Shown here piece by piece: positions 43,092 through 51,914 of a stretch of 64,000 nucleotides of DNA (within the stretch, counting starts at the first letter, position 1; every line of letters starts with the position of its first letter). The DNA is from Alphaproteobacteria bacterium (GTDB taxonomy: Bacteria; Pseudomonadota; Alphaproteobacteria; Rhodospirillales; Rhodospirillaceae). The DNA lies in NCBI GenBank assembly GCA_030835385.1, contig JAURPI010000025.1, forward strand, positions 1 to 64,000. The letters are read 5' to 3'. A program made the translations under genes and the position numbers. The notes beneath the pieces were generated by a model that ran no database searches, had not been told where the DNA came from, and worked only from the letters and a program-made list of their open reading frames with translations.

Positions 43092-43841
43092 GGGCTGGGT
43101 AGTCGGCATGTCTTGCTTGATCGCACGTACAAAGCCACGGCAAGACGCGGGGTTTAGTGGCTTATTCATGAGCTTCCAGGCTTCAACGTTGCTGAAGCCA
43201 GCAGCCGCAACCATGTTGGCCAGACAATTCAGAGTCGGAGCCCACCAGTTCGACCAATTGTTGCCATAATTATTGCCGGGATAGAACTCCATCACCATCT
43301 GCTTGCCCGGGTAGCCGTTATTCATTCCGCCTTTGTACGGGCTGAAGTCATCGAGAATTGCACTCTCGATGAATATGGACCCCTTGCTCACTGCTGAAAG
43401 GGTATCTAGAGCCAACAAAGGGTGCCTTAGGTGATAAAGCGTGCCGAAAAAGAAGATCACGTCAAACGCGCCAAATCTTTCTGGCGTAACGTCATAGACG
43501 GTCAATTCTTCACGCTTACATTGTTCTTCTGAATAACCGAAGGTATCTCGACATAGATCAAAGGTATCCCATGCCGTGCGCTTGACGTTCTCACTTAGGT
43601 GGTCGGAGAAGTCGTCTATAGCGACGACTTCTTTGGCCCCCCGCTTTAGGGCTTCAAAGGTCCAATAGCCATCCCAGGCGCCGACATCCAGAACGCGTTT
43701 ACCTTCAAGGCTATCGGGAATGTCATAAATCTTAGACGACAACGGCGCCCAACCGGGCGTTATGATGCCGCCTGGGAGCTCAATGCGATGATACCAATAA
43801 TCGAACGCGTCGATCCTGCTCTGAATATCAGATGACGTCAT
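43086..43841 (-). CDS. DUF1698 class I methyltransferase (CmoB-like)
   Basis: 251 aa. SAM fold: V-L-D-V-G-A-W-D-G near residue 50 (motif I, with W as in CmoB-type proteins), V-V-A-I-D-D near 71, F-D-V-I-F-F-F-G-T-L-Y-H-L-R-H-P near 126. The first half resembles the DUF1698 and tRNA mo5U34 methyltransferase group, but it is shorter than CmoB, so the acceptor is open. It starts 11 nt after the TRAP large permease gene, in the same direction, and is therefore probably part of the TRAP operon. Confidence 0.82.
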   Translation of the reverse strand: MTSSDIQSRIDAFDYWYHRIELPGGIITPGWAPLSSKIYDIPDSLEGKRVLDVGAWDGYWTFEALKRGAKEVVAIDDFSDHLSENVKRTAWDTFDLCRDTFGYSEEQCKREELTVYDVTPERFGAFDVIFFFGTLYHLRHPLLALDTLSAVSKGSIFIESAILDDFSPYKGGMNNGYPGKQMVMEFYPGNNYGNNWSNWWAPTLNCLANMVAAAGFSNVEAWKLMNKPLNPASCRGFVRAIKQDMPTTQPP

Positions 43842-43851
43842 ATCAATGTTG

Positions 43852-45165
43852 CTAACTAATCAAGAACAGAGAAAGCCACGGCACAAACATCACAACAATA
43901 AGGCACAGCAACATCAAAATTATAAAGGGAATGACTCCCTTGATGATGGTCAGGAAATCCTCTCTAAACGCTCCCATCGCGATGATAATATTTAAGCCCA
44001 TCGGGGGCGTGAGGTAACCGATCTCCAAGTTAACGATCATCATGATGCCGAAGTGGATTGTATCCATTCCGTAATCTGCGGCCATTGGCGGCAGCAGTGG
44101 GCTTAAGATCAAAATCGCAGCGCCGATATCAAGGAACAGACCGACGGCTAAGAGCAGAATATTTGTCATCAGCAAGAACAGCAGTTTTGAATCGATGAAA
44201 AGCGTCATCGCTTCAACGATGCGACCTGGTACCTGTTCGTAGGTCATAAACACGTTGAGAGACAGCGCGATCGCTAAGATGGGGAATAAACTTCCCATGA
44301 GCGTCGAAGTGTCTCCGACAACGCGCCAAACAAGAGCCCCCGCTTCTTTGATCGTGACCCACAGATCGGCAAAGCGTCCGGTGACGATATTCACAAAGCC
44401 CCCTTTATGGGCGAACACCTCTACTGCAAGCGCCGTAAGAACGGCGACTGACGCGGATTCTGTTGGTGTGAAATACCCGGAGTAGATTCCACCGAGTATG
44501 ACCACGGGCGTCATCAGGGCGAATATCGCGCCTTTCAGTGTGCGCCAGATTTCACTGCCGTCCCATAGCTCACCGCGATGGGACCAATTAACTGTCATGG
44601 CGTAGAGGCTGAGCACAATGAGCAGCAAAGCTGCTGGCCCCGTCCCTGCAAGAAATAGATCGGCGATCGATTTTTGTGTCATCACCCCATACAGAATGAG
44701 AGGAATTGACGGTGGGATGATGATGCCAAGAGTACCACCAGCGCAAAGCATGCCGATAGAGAAGGGGCGTGAGTAGCCTTCTTGGATGAGGGCGGGGTAC
44801 ATGATGGAGCCGACTGCCAACAAAGTTACCGCAGATGATCCAGAGATCGCCGCAAACACGCCACAGGACAAAAGCCCAGCAATAGCCAAGCCGCCAGGTA
44901 TGGGTTTGGTCAAAGATCGCATCAGCAGAATTAAGCGTTCTGCAATCGAGCCTTGAGACATGATTGAGCCGGCGAGGATATAGAGTGGGATTGAGAGCAG
45001 AACCTCTCGGTTAGAGGCATCCCACATGTCGTAGACGACGTTCATCAATTCGCCGCCGCCCCAGAAATAATAGGCCCAGAAGGTCGCCACCCCGAGGATG
45101 ACAATGATGTTCATCCTTAAAATCAGCAGGGCGATGAGAATGACCGCAAGCAGCAAACCGTTCAT
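43852..45165 (-). CDS. dctM: TRAP transporter large permease (DctM)
   Basis: 437 aa, about 12 membrane helices. Family motifs: P-L-Y-I-L-A-G-S-I-M near residue 55, C-A-G-G-T-L-G-I-I-I-P-P-S near 140, and L-D-I-G-A-A-I-L-I-L-S-P-L near 345. Forms the main translocation path driven by a sodium gradient. The ATG overlaps the DctQ stop (ATGA), a classic coupling. The binding protein gene lies upstream at 45842. Ligand unknown. Confidence 0.93.
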   Translation of the reverse strand: MNGLLLAVILIALLILRMNIIVILGVATFWAYYFWGGGELMNVVYDMWDASNREVLLSIPLYILAGSIMSQGSIAERLILLMRSLTKPIPGGLAIAGLLSCGVFAAISGSSAVTLLAVGSIMYPALIQEGYSRPFSIGMLCAGGTLGIIIPPSIPLILYGVMTQKSIADLFLAGTGPAALLLIVLSLYAMTVNWSHRGELWDGSEIWRTLKGAIFALMTPVVILGGIYSGYFTPTESASVAVLTALAVEVFAHKGGFVNIVTGRFADLWVTIKEAGALVWRVVGDTSTLMGSLFPILAIALSLNVFMTYEQVPGRIVEAMTLFIDSKLLFLLMTNILLLAVGLFLDIGAAILILSPLLPPMAADYGMDTIHFGIMMIVNLEIGYLTPPMGLNIIIAMGAFREDFLTIIKGVIPFIILMLLCLIVVMFVPWLSLFLIS

Positions 45166-45755
45166 CGCAGTTTTTCCTTTTGGAAATCCTGCTGGCTGTC
45201 CGCAATGCCTTCTGCGTCTGTGGCAATCTCGACTCCTTCAACGGCTTCCGGCGGTAGGGGGCGCAATTCGATAAAGACTCCATAAAGCGTGTGGCGTATG
45301 GCGACGAGCCCAAAACCCATGACAATGACGCCCTGAACCGGCCAAATCGGCCAGCGCAGCACGGCAGACACATCATCAAGTTCATAGCTCTCAACGGCGA
45401 CGTCAAAAGCGATGTAAGCCATGAAGTAGCAAAAAGCTGCAAAGCCAAATTCGCCAATGCGATTGGCCACTCGGTCCCACCGGCGAAGCACCACGTCAGC
45501 GAATTTTGGTCTGAAGTGAGATCCGTTCGCGGAGGCCAATGAGATTCCCATATAGGCAACCACGATCATGCCGACAACGCCGACCTGTGGCGCGCCAAAC
45601 CAACCAGAGCCGGTGAATTCCCGCCGCAAAACGTCACCCATCAGCGCTCCAGCCATCACCAAAAAGGCGAGGAAGCACAGGGTTTGCTCAAAAATACGGA
45701 GGTAGTGCAAAAAGGCCTTAGCAGCTTGCAAGGCAGATCCCCAAAACGCTGTCAC
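45162..45755 (-). CDS. dctQ: TRAP transporter small permease (DctQ)
   Basis: 197 aa from GTG 45755. Four membrane helices, at about residues 20-42, 56-76, 98-118 and 137-157, with the family R-R-E-F-T-G-S motif after the first. The C-terminal tail is cytosolic and acidic. Works with DctM and the DctP protein encoded upstream. The end overlaps dctM by 4 nt. Confidence 0.9.
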   Translation of the reverse strand: MTAFWGSALQAAKAFLHYLRIFEQTLCFLAFLVMAGALMGDVLRREFTGSGWFGAPQVGVVGMIVVAYMGISLASANGSHFRPKFADVVLRRWDRVANRIGEFGFAAFCYFMAYIAFDVAVESYELDDVSAVLRWPIWPVQGVIVMGFGLVAIRHTLYGVFIELRPLPPEAVEGVEIATDAEGIADSQQDFQKEKLR

Positions 45756-45841
45756 GGTTATTACTTGGGCAGCATCTTATCCACTGAGGTCCGGGTTGCA
45801 AACCTGAACCCAAGTTTCCCGGGGTGTTGTATGGATTTGTT

Positions 45842-46843
45842 CTAGTCTATGGCCGTGGGCTGGTCGGCAAAGGCGCGTTTACCCTCTTGAATAGCGGCAT
45901 ACACCTCGTTCGCGCGGCCACCAATCTCATCCAAGATAACCTGGTGAGACGGGGCGGTTGCCTCAACCCATTGTGCGCGTTGCTCTGCCGTCAAGCGGTG
46001 CACGCCCAGACCGCGAGAAATTAGGTCTGATCTCAACTCACCGATCAAATCTCGAACGTCTGCCCTTGCCGGAACAATGGGATAAAACGCCCCTTTGATA
46101 ACTGCGCGTTGCTCTTCGGCTAGGCTGTCCCACCACTGCTTATTGGCCATTTGAATGCCCTGGTCATAAGACTGATGTGTTTCGGTGACATCTGTCGCAA
46201 ACCCCGACAGCGCGTAATAGAAAAACACCATGCTGGACAGGCCGCCATCGACAAGCCCTGTCTGTAAAGCGGGCGCAATATCGGCGGTGCCTAGTGGAAT
46301 AGAATCAGCTCCGACGGATTGTAAAAAGGCTTGGGCTGCAAAGTTCGGTGATCCTCTAATTTTTAGGCCATCTGCATCACCAGGCGTTAGCACTGGCTGG
46401 TTGGCATATAGATTGCTCCACCCCACCTCGGACCAATCTAGAAACACCAATCCGCGATCCGCGAGAAATTCAGTGAAGAGGTCTTGTAGAAAATTGTCGA
46501 AAACAAAATCGACCTCTTCCGTTGATTCAAAAAGAAAGGGAATCATTGGGACGGCAGACTCCGGGACAATCCCAGCCAGTCCCCACATTGTTATCCCACC
46601 AATCTGAATACGATTCCGCCGTAAGGCCGTCAGCATCTGTTCTTCGGTGCCAACTTCCCCGCGGATGAAGTATTCCATTTCCACGACAGGTGATTCGTCG
46701 ATCTTGGCCTTGAAGTAATCCCAGTGCCGATCCCACGGTGAGTCTACTTGTGCAAGGGCGGTGACTTTGCCGCGCGCCACGTCATCAGCGGCAGCAGGTG
46801 CGGCAAGGATCATGAGCGCTAAAAAACATAAAAGCCGACTCAT
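45842..46843 (-). CDS. dctP: TRAP transporter solute-binding protein (DctP), with permease
   Basis: 333 aa. Signal peptide of about 20 residues ending A-A-A-D, then the DctP fold with V-E-M-E-Y-F-I-R-G-E-V-G, G-L-K-I-R-G-S with the conserved Arg, L-Q-T-G-L-V-D-G-G-L, and C-terminal I-G-G-R-A-N-E-V-Y. First gene of the only complete TRAP set here (P 46843-45842, Q 45755-45162, M 45165-43852). Binds a carboxylate or similar solute in the periplasm. Similar to the four orphan copies. Confidence 0.92.
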   Translation of the reverse strand: MSRLLCFLALMILAAPAAADDVARGKVTALAQVDSPWDRHWDYFKAKIDESPVVEMEYFIRGEVGTEEQMLTALRRNRIQIGGITMWGLAGIVPESAVPMIPFLFESTEEVDFVFDNFLQDLFTEFLADRGLVFLDWSEVGWSNLYANQPVLTPGDADGLKIRGSPNFAAQAFLQSVGADSIPLGTADIAPALQTGLVDGGLSSMVFFYYALSGFATDVTETHQSYDQGIQMANKQWWDSLAEEQRAVIKGAFYPIVPARADVRDLIGELRSDLISRGLGVHRLTAEQRAQWVEATAPSHQVILDEIGGRANEVYAAIQEGKRAFADQPTAID

Positions 46844-46913
46844 TGACGTTTCCTCAACTGGTGGTGCTCAATCAATGTTGATCTAGAAGACAGCCGCAAT
46901 GTGGCACTCTTTC

Positions 46914-47153
46914 TTAGTGATCCCCAACCGTCGGTTCTTTCGTCGGTTTGGTGTGGGGTCCGAGATACGGCTGCGTGCGCCAAATCACGGTGCAGAAGAA
47001 GCCATGTGAAATGCCGAAAAACAGCCAGACGGGCCAGGGCGGGATCGCGCCAAGTAGCATGGTTGTCATCATGAAGAGAATGACGGCGACAGCAACGGTC
47101 ATCCACACTATGACGCGCTTCCGATTCATTGGCGGGTTGGATGGTTTTGACAT
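46914..47153 (-). CDS. Small two-helix membrane protein
   Basis: 79 aa. Two hydrophobic segments, about residues 14-35 and 38-58, separated by P-P-W-P, which makes a helical hairpin; basic N-terminus and soluble C-terminal tail. GGAG sits very near the ATG, so the start might be at Met 9. Family not recognised. It precedes the dctP gene by 70 nt on the same strand. Confidence 0.6.
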   Translation of the reverse strand: MSKPSNPPMNRKRVIVWMTVAVAVILFMMTTMLLGAIPPWPVWLFFGISHGFFCTVIWRTQPYLGPHTKPTKEPTVGDH

Positions 47154-47259
47154 GGCTCCAGAATACCCGCTCGGTGATTATCCTCCAAGGCCTGGTTAAC
47201 GGCTGACAGCCGTAATCCATCCGCTAGAATGCGCAAAACAGAATGAGAAAGGGATTCAC

Positions 47260-47952
47260 GTGATCGATCTATATTATTGGCCAACCCCGAACGGCCACAA
47301 AGTCCCCATCATGCTAGAGGAGTGCGGTCTGGAGTATGAGGTCCATCCGATCAATATGTTGAAGGGGGATCAATTTGATGACGCGTATTTGAAGATCAAT
47401 CCTAATAACAAAATCCCAGCCATTGTCGATCGCGATGGACCGGGGGGTGAGCCATACACTGTGTTCGAATCAGGTGCGATCTTGTTGTATCTCGCCGATA
47501 AAACGAAAAAGTTCATCCCCAGTGACCCGGGTGCGCGCTACGATACAATTCAATGGCTGTTTTTTCAGATGGCGAATGTTGGTCCCATGTTCGGTCAGTG
47601 TGGTCATTTTCTGCAATATGCACCGGAGCGCATTCAATACGGCATTGATCGCTATCAGGGAGAGACCAAGCGGCTCTATCGCGTTATGGATAAGCGGTTG
47701 GGTGAAGTTGATTATCTTGCGGGAGACTATTCCATCGCCGACATGGCGACTTACCCCTGGGTCAAAATCAACCATTTCCATGAAATCGACATCGATGACT
47801 ATCCAAATGTCAAACGCTGGCGCGAAGCGGTTGGTGCGCGGCCGGCCGTGATTGCCGGTTGCGCTGTGCTTGAAGATGTCATGAAATTAGGTGACCCCGA
47901 TGACGAGGCCTTCGAGAATTTATTCAAGAATCAAAACGTAGATCGGAGATAG
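47260..47952 (+). CDS. Glutathione S-transferase, YfcG/Nu-class like
   Basis: 230 aa from GTG 47260. Thioredoxin-like N-domain with L-Y-Y-W-P-T-P-N-G-H-K near residue 4 and P-N-N-K-I-P-A-I-V-D near 49 (cis-Pro), E-S-G-A-I-L-L-Y-L near 72 (glutathione contact). All-helical C-domain with D-Y-L-A-G-D-Y-S-I-A-D near 150. The sequence N-x-x-K-I-P-A-I-V-D is typical of YfcG/YghU-like GSTs, which act as glutathione-dependent disulfide reductases. Downstream gene follows 3 nt later. Confidence 0.9.
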   Translation: MIDLYYWPTPNGHKVPIMLEECGLEYEVHPINMLKGDQFDDAYLKINPNNKIPAIVDRDGPGGEPYTVFESGAILLYLADKTKKFIPSDPGARYDTIQWLFFQMANVGPMFGQCGHFLQYAPERIQYGIDRYQGETKRLYRVMDKRLGEVDYLAGDYSIADMATYPWVKINHFHEIDIDDYPNVKRWREAVGARPAVIAGCAVLEDVMKLGDPDDEAFENLFKNQNVDRR

Positions 47953-47955
47953 TGC

Positions 47956-48507
47956 TTGATCCTCGATCGTGAGCGCTCACAGGTCGTAATTGTTGACGTG
48001 CAGGAGCGCCTTCTGCCAGCCATGCACGAGGGCGACCGCATGGTCGACAGATGTGGTGTGTTGATGCAAGGCGCTGTTGAGCTTGGAGTGCCTATCACCG
48101 TGTCCGAGCAATACCGCAAGGGCCTTGGCCCGACGGTGGCGCATCTCGACAACCTGAAAGGGGATGCCGTCGTCCGGGAGAAAATGCATTTCTCCAGTTC
48201 CGCTGATCCAGAGATTCTTGCTGACGTCTCTAATCACGCCAACGATGGCCGCCGTCAGATGGTAATTGCGGGAATTGAAGCCCACGTTTGCGTATTGCAA
48301 TCAGCGCTCGGCTTCAAGAAGGCTGGGTTTGACGTGTATGTCGCTATGGATGCAACAACATCGCGCCGACAAGATAGCGTTGACCTTGCCCGAGAACGCC
48401 TATTGGCCAACCGTGTGACACCGGTCAACGTCGAGATGGTGTTATTTGAGTGGTTGCATGTCTCGGGTACACCCGAATTTAAAGCCGTTAGCAAATTGGT
48501 GAAGTAG
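47956..48507 (+). CDS. Isochorismatase-like cysteine hydrolase
   Basis: 183 aa from TTG 47956, with GGAG 7 nt upstream. Catalytic triad visible: Asp in I-V-D-V-Q near residue 14, Lys in V-R-E-K-M-H-F-S near 76, Cys in A-H-V-C-V-L near 112, followed by a conserved D-A-T-T-S. Hydrolyses amides or esters of small compounds. It lies 3 nt after the GST gene, likely one operon, which may suggest a detoxification role for both. Confidence 0.88.
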   Translation: MILDRERSQVVIVDVQERLLPAMHEGDRMVDRCGVLMQGAVELGVPITVSEQYRKGLGPTVAHLDNLKGDAVVREKMHFSSSADPEILADVSNHANDGRRQMVIAGIEAHVCVLQSALGFKKAGFDVYVAMDATTSRRQDSVDLARERLLANRVTPVNVEMVLFEWLHVSGTPEFKAVSKLVK

Positions 48508-48516
48508 GGGGCTGGC

Positions 48517-49734
48517 TTAGGGCTCCGTTTGATCTTTAATTCGGATGGTAAAACCAGCTTCTGTCAATTGATCAATCACCAATTGCGCATGCGTTTCGTC
48601 ACGGGTCTCAATGGTAATGTTGAGTCGGGCCGCGCTGGCTGAGAGATCCATCGCAAATCGTGTGTGGGCGACTTCCAAGACATTGGCTCCGAGGTCTGCA
48701 CAAATACCAGCCACCGCGTTGAGCTGACCTGGTTTGTCCGGCATGGCGATGGACAGAGTCAGCACCTGCCCGGTGCGGACCAAATCGCGCATCAGCACAG
48801 ATGACAACATACGGGCGTCTATGTTGCCGCCAGAAAGAACAAGGCCAACCCGCCGCCCAGTGAATAGGTCTGGGTGTTCAATCAACGCAGCGAGAGACGC
48901 AGCGCCCGCTCCCTCGGCGACGGTTCTGTCGCGAGACAGAAACATAGAGACAGCACGTTCCATGCTGGTTTCTGATACAGTCACGACGTCTTTGATGTGT
49001 TCCTGAATGAGCGGTAAGGGTGTCGCACCGATGGTTCTAACTGCAATGCCTTCGCCGATGGTCGAGCCTTCGCAGGGGGAAGCGCCTTGCTTGAGGGCAT
49101 TGGTTAAGGACGGGTAGAGGTCAGGTTCCACGCCAATGATCTCTATGCCCGGTTTCAATGCTTTGGCCGCAACGGCGCAACCGGCAATCATGCCGCCACC
49201 GCCTACGGGTATGACCAAGACATCCAACTTGGGGTCGTCTTCGATCATTTCAAGCGCGATGGTGCCTTGACCCGCAATTACATCAGTATCGTCATACGGA
49301 TGGATAAAGGTAAGGCTTTGTTCCGAGGCCAGTGCTTGGGCATGGGCTGCGGCTTCTTCCAGTGTCTCGCCTTCGAGTTCGACTTTTGCGCCGTACTCTG
49401 TGGTCTTACGCACTTTCACGAAAGGGGTGCCTTGCGGCATGACAATGGTGGCTGGAATATTGAGACGCTGCGCCTGATAGGCGACCCCCTGCGCATGGTT
49501 GCCTGCAGACATTGCGACGACACCATGAGTATGTTGGTCCTCTGTCAGAGTCATCAGACGAGAAAGTGCGCCCCTCGCTTTAAAGGCGCCCGTGTGTTGT
49601 TGGTTTTCATATTTCACGACAACGGTTGTTCCCAAGCGTCGGGATAACCCCTCTGACTCAAGGCAAGGCGTGCGTACCACGCCGCAGGCGATACGATCCG
49701 CTGCCGTTTTGATGTCTGAAAAGGTGATGCTCAT
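48517..49734 (-). CDS. Threonine ammonia-lyase (serine/threonine dehydratase with ACT domain)
   Basis: 405 aa. PLP fold-type II: Schiff-base Lys in H-T-G-A-F-K-A-R-G-A near residue 53, S-A-G-N-H-A-Q-G near 79, phosphate loop P-V-G-G-G-G-M near 178. C-terminal ACT-like domain from about residue 325 with I-A-M-P-D-K-P-G-Q-L, for amino-acid feedback. Deaminates L-threonine to 2-oxobutanoate. Whether biosynthetic (ilvA) or catabolic (tdcB) is not decided, since no isoleucine gene is adjacent. Confidence 0.92.
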   Translation of the reverse strand: MSITFSDIKTAADRIACGVVRTPCLESEGLSRRLGTTVVVKYENQQHTGAFKARGALSRLMTLTEDQHTHGVVAMSAGNHAQGVAYQAQRLNIPATIVMPQGTPFVKVRKTTEYGAKVELEGETLEEAAAHAQALASEQSLTFIHPYDDTDVIAGQGTIALEMIEDDPKLDVLVIPVGGGGMIAGCAVAAKALKPGIEIIGVEPDLYPSLTNALKQGASPCEGSTIGEGIAVRTIGATPLPLIQEHIKDVVTVSETSMERAVSMFLSRDRTVAEGAGAASLAALIEHPDLFTGRRVGLVLSGGNIDARMLSSVLMRDLVRTGQVLTLSIAMPDKPGQLNAVAGICADLGANVLEVAHTRFAMDLSASAARLNITIETRDETHAQLVIDQLTEAGFTIRIKDQTEP

Positions 49735-50022
49735 GCCGCCACCTTCGCCGTGGTTGTGTCAGGTGTGAGTTGTATGGTTTCTCGAGGGACCATGATCGTC
49801 GGTCTCCATAAAGTTTCTAAAATGAGGGAACATGCGCAGGGTCAATGCCCGGATCTCCTTAGAGAACCGGGTTCGTAATTCGCGCAATGTTGTTCCTGAC
49901 GATCATGGGTATCGATTAGCAGCCTCTCAAACTCTCGTCCAGACAGGAGTTGTGTCTCGCCTATTGCGGTGGCTCCAGGCGGCGTATAGGACAGACATAG
50001 CTTCATTAATAAGGACGCATTA

Positions 50023-50943
50023 ATGACTCCAGGTCCTGTCGCAGAAAATCGAACTTTTGGCATTGGTCTGATGATCAGTGCCATGTTCACAATGACGGCG
50101 ATGGATGCGGCGGTGAAATGGGCTGTCGCAGACTATAGTCTTCAACAGGTGAATTTTATTCGTAGCATTGCTGCGATGCTGGTTCTCGTGCCGTTGATCT
50201 GGAATAACGGTGGGCTTCGCGCCCTTCATACCACACGGCCCTGGGTTCATGTCTGGCGGACTTCGCTGATGATCATAATCAGCTACACGTGGTTCTTTGC
50301 GCTCGGTCGAATGAAGCTGGCGGATATAGGCGCTATCGTTATGGTGTCACCACTCATGATCACCGCATTGTCCGCCCCGCTTTTGGGTGAGAAGGTTGGG
50401 TTGCGGCGTTGGATCGCCGTGGGCATCGGTTTTGCTGGAATGCTGACCATTGTGCGCCCGGGCGCTGGCGTATTTCAGCCCGTCGCTCTATTGGCGGTCA
50501 CTGTCGCCTTCGGCTATGCGCTGCTTATTTTGTCCAATCGTGCCAATCGTGCAAAAGAAAGTTTAGCCGCCCTGACATACTATCCGCTCATCGGAATATT
50601 TATTGTGTCTGGTGCTTTGTCGCCATTGGATTGGACTTCACCAACACCGGTCGCGTGGACCGCGATGATTTTTGTCGGTGTATGCGCCGGGATAGGCCAC
50701 GTGTGTTTGACCCTAGCGTTTCGATACGCGTCGCCACCGGTATTGGCACCGTTGGAATATTCGGGCCTGATTTGGGCGGTACTGTTTGGTTATTGGTTCT
50801 TTGACGAGTTGCCAGATCAATGGACGGTGGTTGGTATGGCTATGATCGCCAGCGCAGGCATATTCGTTGTTTATCGCGAGGCGTCCATGTCAGGCGATTC
50901 AGTGCCAGACACACCGGCAGCGAAAGCCGATTTGCCTTCCTGA
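50023..50943 (+). CDS. EamA/DMT superfamily transporter
   Basis: 306 aa, ten predicted helices in two EamA halves (about residues 13-140 and 155-290). Glu-rich motif A-P-L-L-G-E-K-V-G in the first half and P-L-E-Y-S-G-L-I-W in the second are family signs. Exports metabolites or drugs; substrate unknown. AAGGA precedes the ATG. The C-terminal 73 nt overlap the convergent TRAP binding protein gene. Confidence 0.87.
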   Translation: MTPGPVAENRTFGIGLMISAMFTMTAMDAAVKWAVADYSLQQVNFIRSIAAMLVLVPLIWNNGGLRALHTTRPWVHVWRTSLMIIISYTWFFALGRMKLADIGAIVMVSPLMITALSAPLLGEKVGLRRWIAVGIGFAGMLTIVRPGAGVFQPVALLAVTVAFGYALLILSNRANRAKESLAALTYYPLIGIFIVSGALSPLDWTSPTPVAWTAMIFVGVCAGIGHVCLTLAFRYASPPVLAPLEYSGLIWAVLFGYWFFDELPDQWTVVGMAMIASAGIFVVYREASMSGDSVPDTPAAKADLPS

Positions 50944-51914
50944 ATGAGGTCGTAGAGCGCCGCCGTCTCCCCGCCGATTTCGTCGATGAGAATGCGATGA
51001 CTGTTGGCCGAAGCCTGCTTCCACGCTTGGCGCTCACTCGCACTCAACTGGATGATCGTTGCCCCTTGATCGGCAGAGTAGGTGATCGCCTCCTCATCTT
51101 CTTGTCTTACGGCTAGGCGCAGCGCCTCAGTCGTCGCGATGCCAGCCATGACCAAATCTTGGTCGGCCTCTGTTTGTTGGTCGAACCAGGCTTTGTTGGC
51201 AAAGGTTGTGCCCGGATTGATCCCGTGCCGTGTCAGGGTCACGAATGGTGCCAACTCGTAGAGCGCGACGGTGCGATACATAGACGTGTTGGTTGCGCCT
51301 CCTGCCAGTAATCCAGTCTGCAGACCGGGAACGAGATCGGCGAAAGGAAGTTGGGCAACATCCGCGCCGACTTCTTGCAGAAACACCCTAGCTGCTGGGC
51401 CGCCCGCTGCCCGCATGCGCATATCTGAAATGTCGCTCGGTAGACGCACCGGGATCTGGCTGAACAAATTGAACCATCCGGAATCGATCCATTGAATGAA
51501 ATGCAAACCTTTGGCCGCGAATAGCGCTTGCACTTTTTCTAAGACAATTGTGTCGAGAACAAAGTCTGCTTCTTCGAAGGAATCGAACAAGAAGGGCGAC
51601 ATGAACAGGCTCATCTCGGGGACCACAGAAGATGTGCCGGCCGTGGTCAGCATTCCCATTTGTGCGCGGTCACGACGCACAGTGGCTGCCATGCTTTCCT
51701 CGGTGCCAACTTGACCATCGATCAGGAGCACGACATCAGCAGGGCTGGCCCAGCCGGCTTCCAGGCGTCGTTCTGTTGCGAGAAATTTGTCGCGCAGCTG
51801 GCCTTCGCCTGGGACCAGGGAGACGAAGTTAATCGTTTCAGCGCCTAGTGCGGAAAAGGTCGTAAAAGTGAGTACGCTGAGGATGGCGCCCAAACGCCCG
51901 ATGATTGCCTTCAC
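50871..51914 (-). CDS. TRAP transporter solute-binding protein (DctP family), orphan 3
   Basis: 347 aa from GTG 51914. Signal peptide of about 24 residues ending A-L-G-A, then D-V-V-L-L-I-D-G-Q-V-G-T-E, M-R-M-R-A-A with the conserved Arg, L-Q-T-G-L-L-A-G-G-A and C-terminal I-G-G-E-T-A-A-L-Y. The GTG overlaps the stop of methyltransferase C (GTGA), so synthesis is coupled to that enzyme. No permease adjacent. Its last ~15 residues, after the family end, run into the EamA gene on the other strand. Confidence 0.86.
   Translation of the reverse strand: MKAIIGRLGAILSVLTFTTFSALGAETINFVSLVPGEGQLRDKFLATERRLEAGWASPADVVLLIDGQVGTEESMAATVRRDRAQMGMLTTAGTSSVVPEMSLFMSPFLFDSFEEADFVLDTIVLEKVQALFAAKGLHFIQWIDSGWFNLFSQIPVRLPSDISDMRMRAAGGPAARVFLQEVGADVAQLPFADLVPGLQTGLLAGGATNTSMYRTVALYELAPFVTLTRHGINPGTTFANKAWFDQQTEADQDLVMAGIATTEALRLAVRQEDEEAITYSADQGATIIQLSASERQAWKQASANSHRILIDEIGGETAALYDLIQEGKSAFAAGVSGTESPDMDASR

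Noticed and set aside
49832-50023. 63-codon open frame upstream of the EamA gene
   Set aside because: No ribosome site, no motif, and it lies in a promoter-sized gap.
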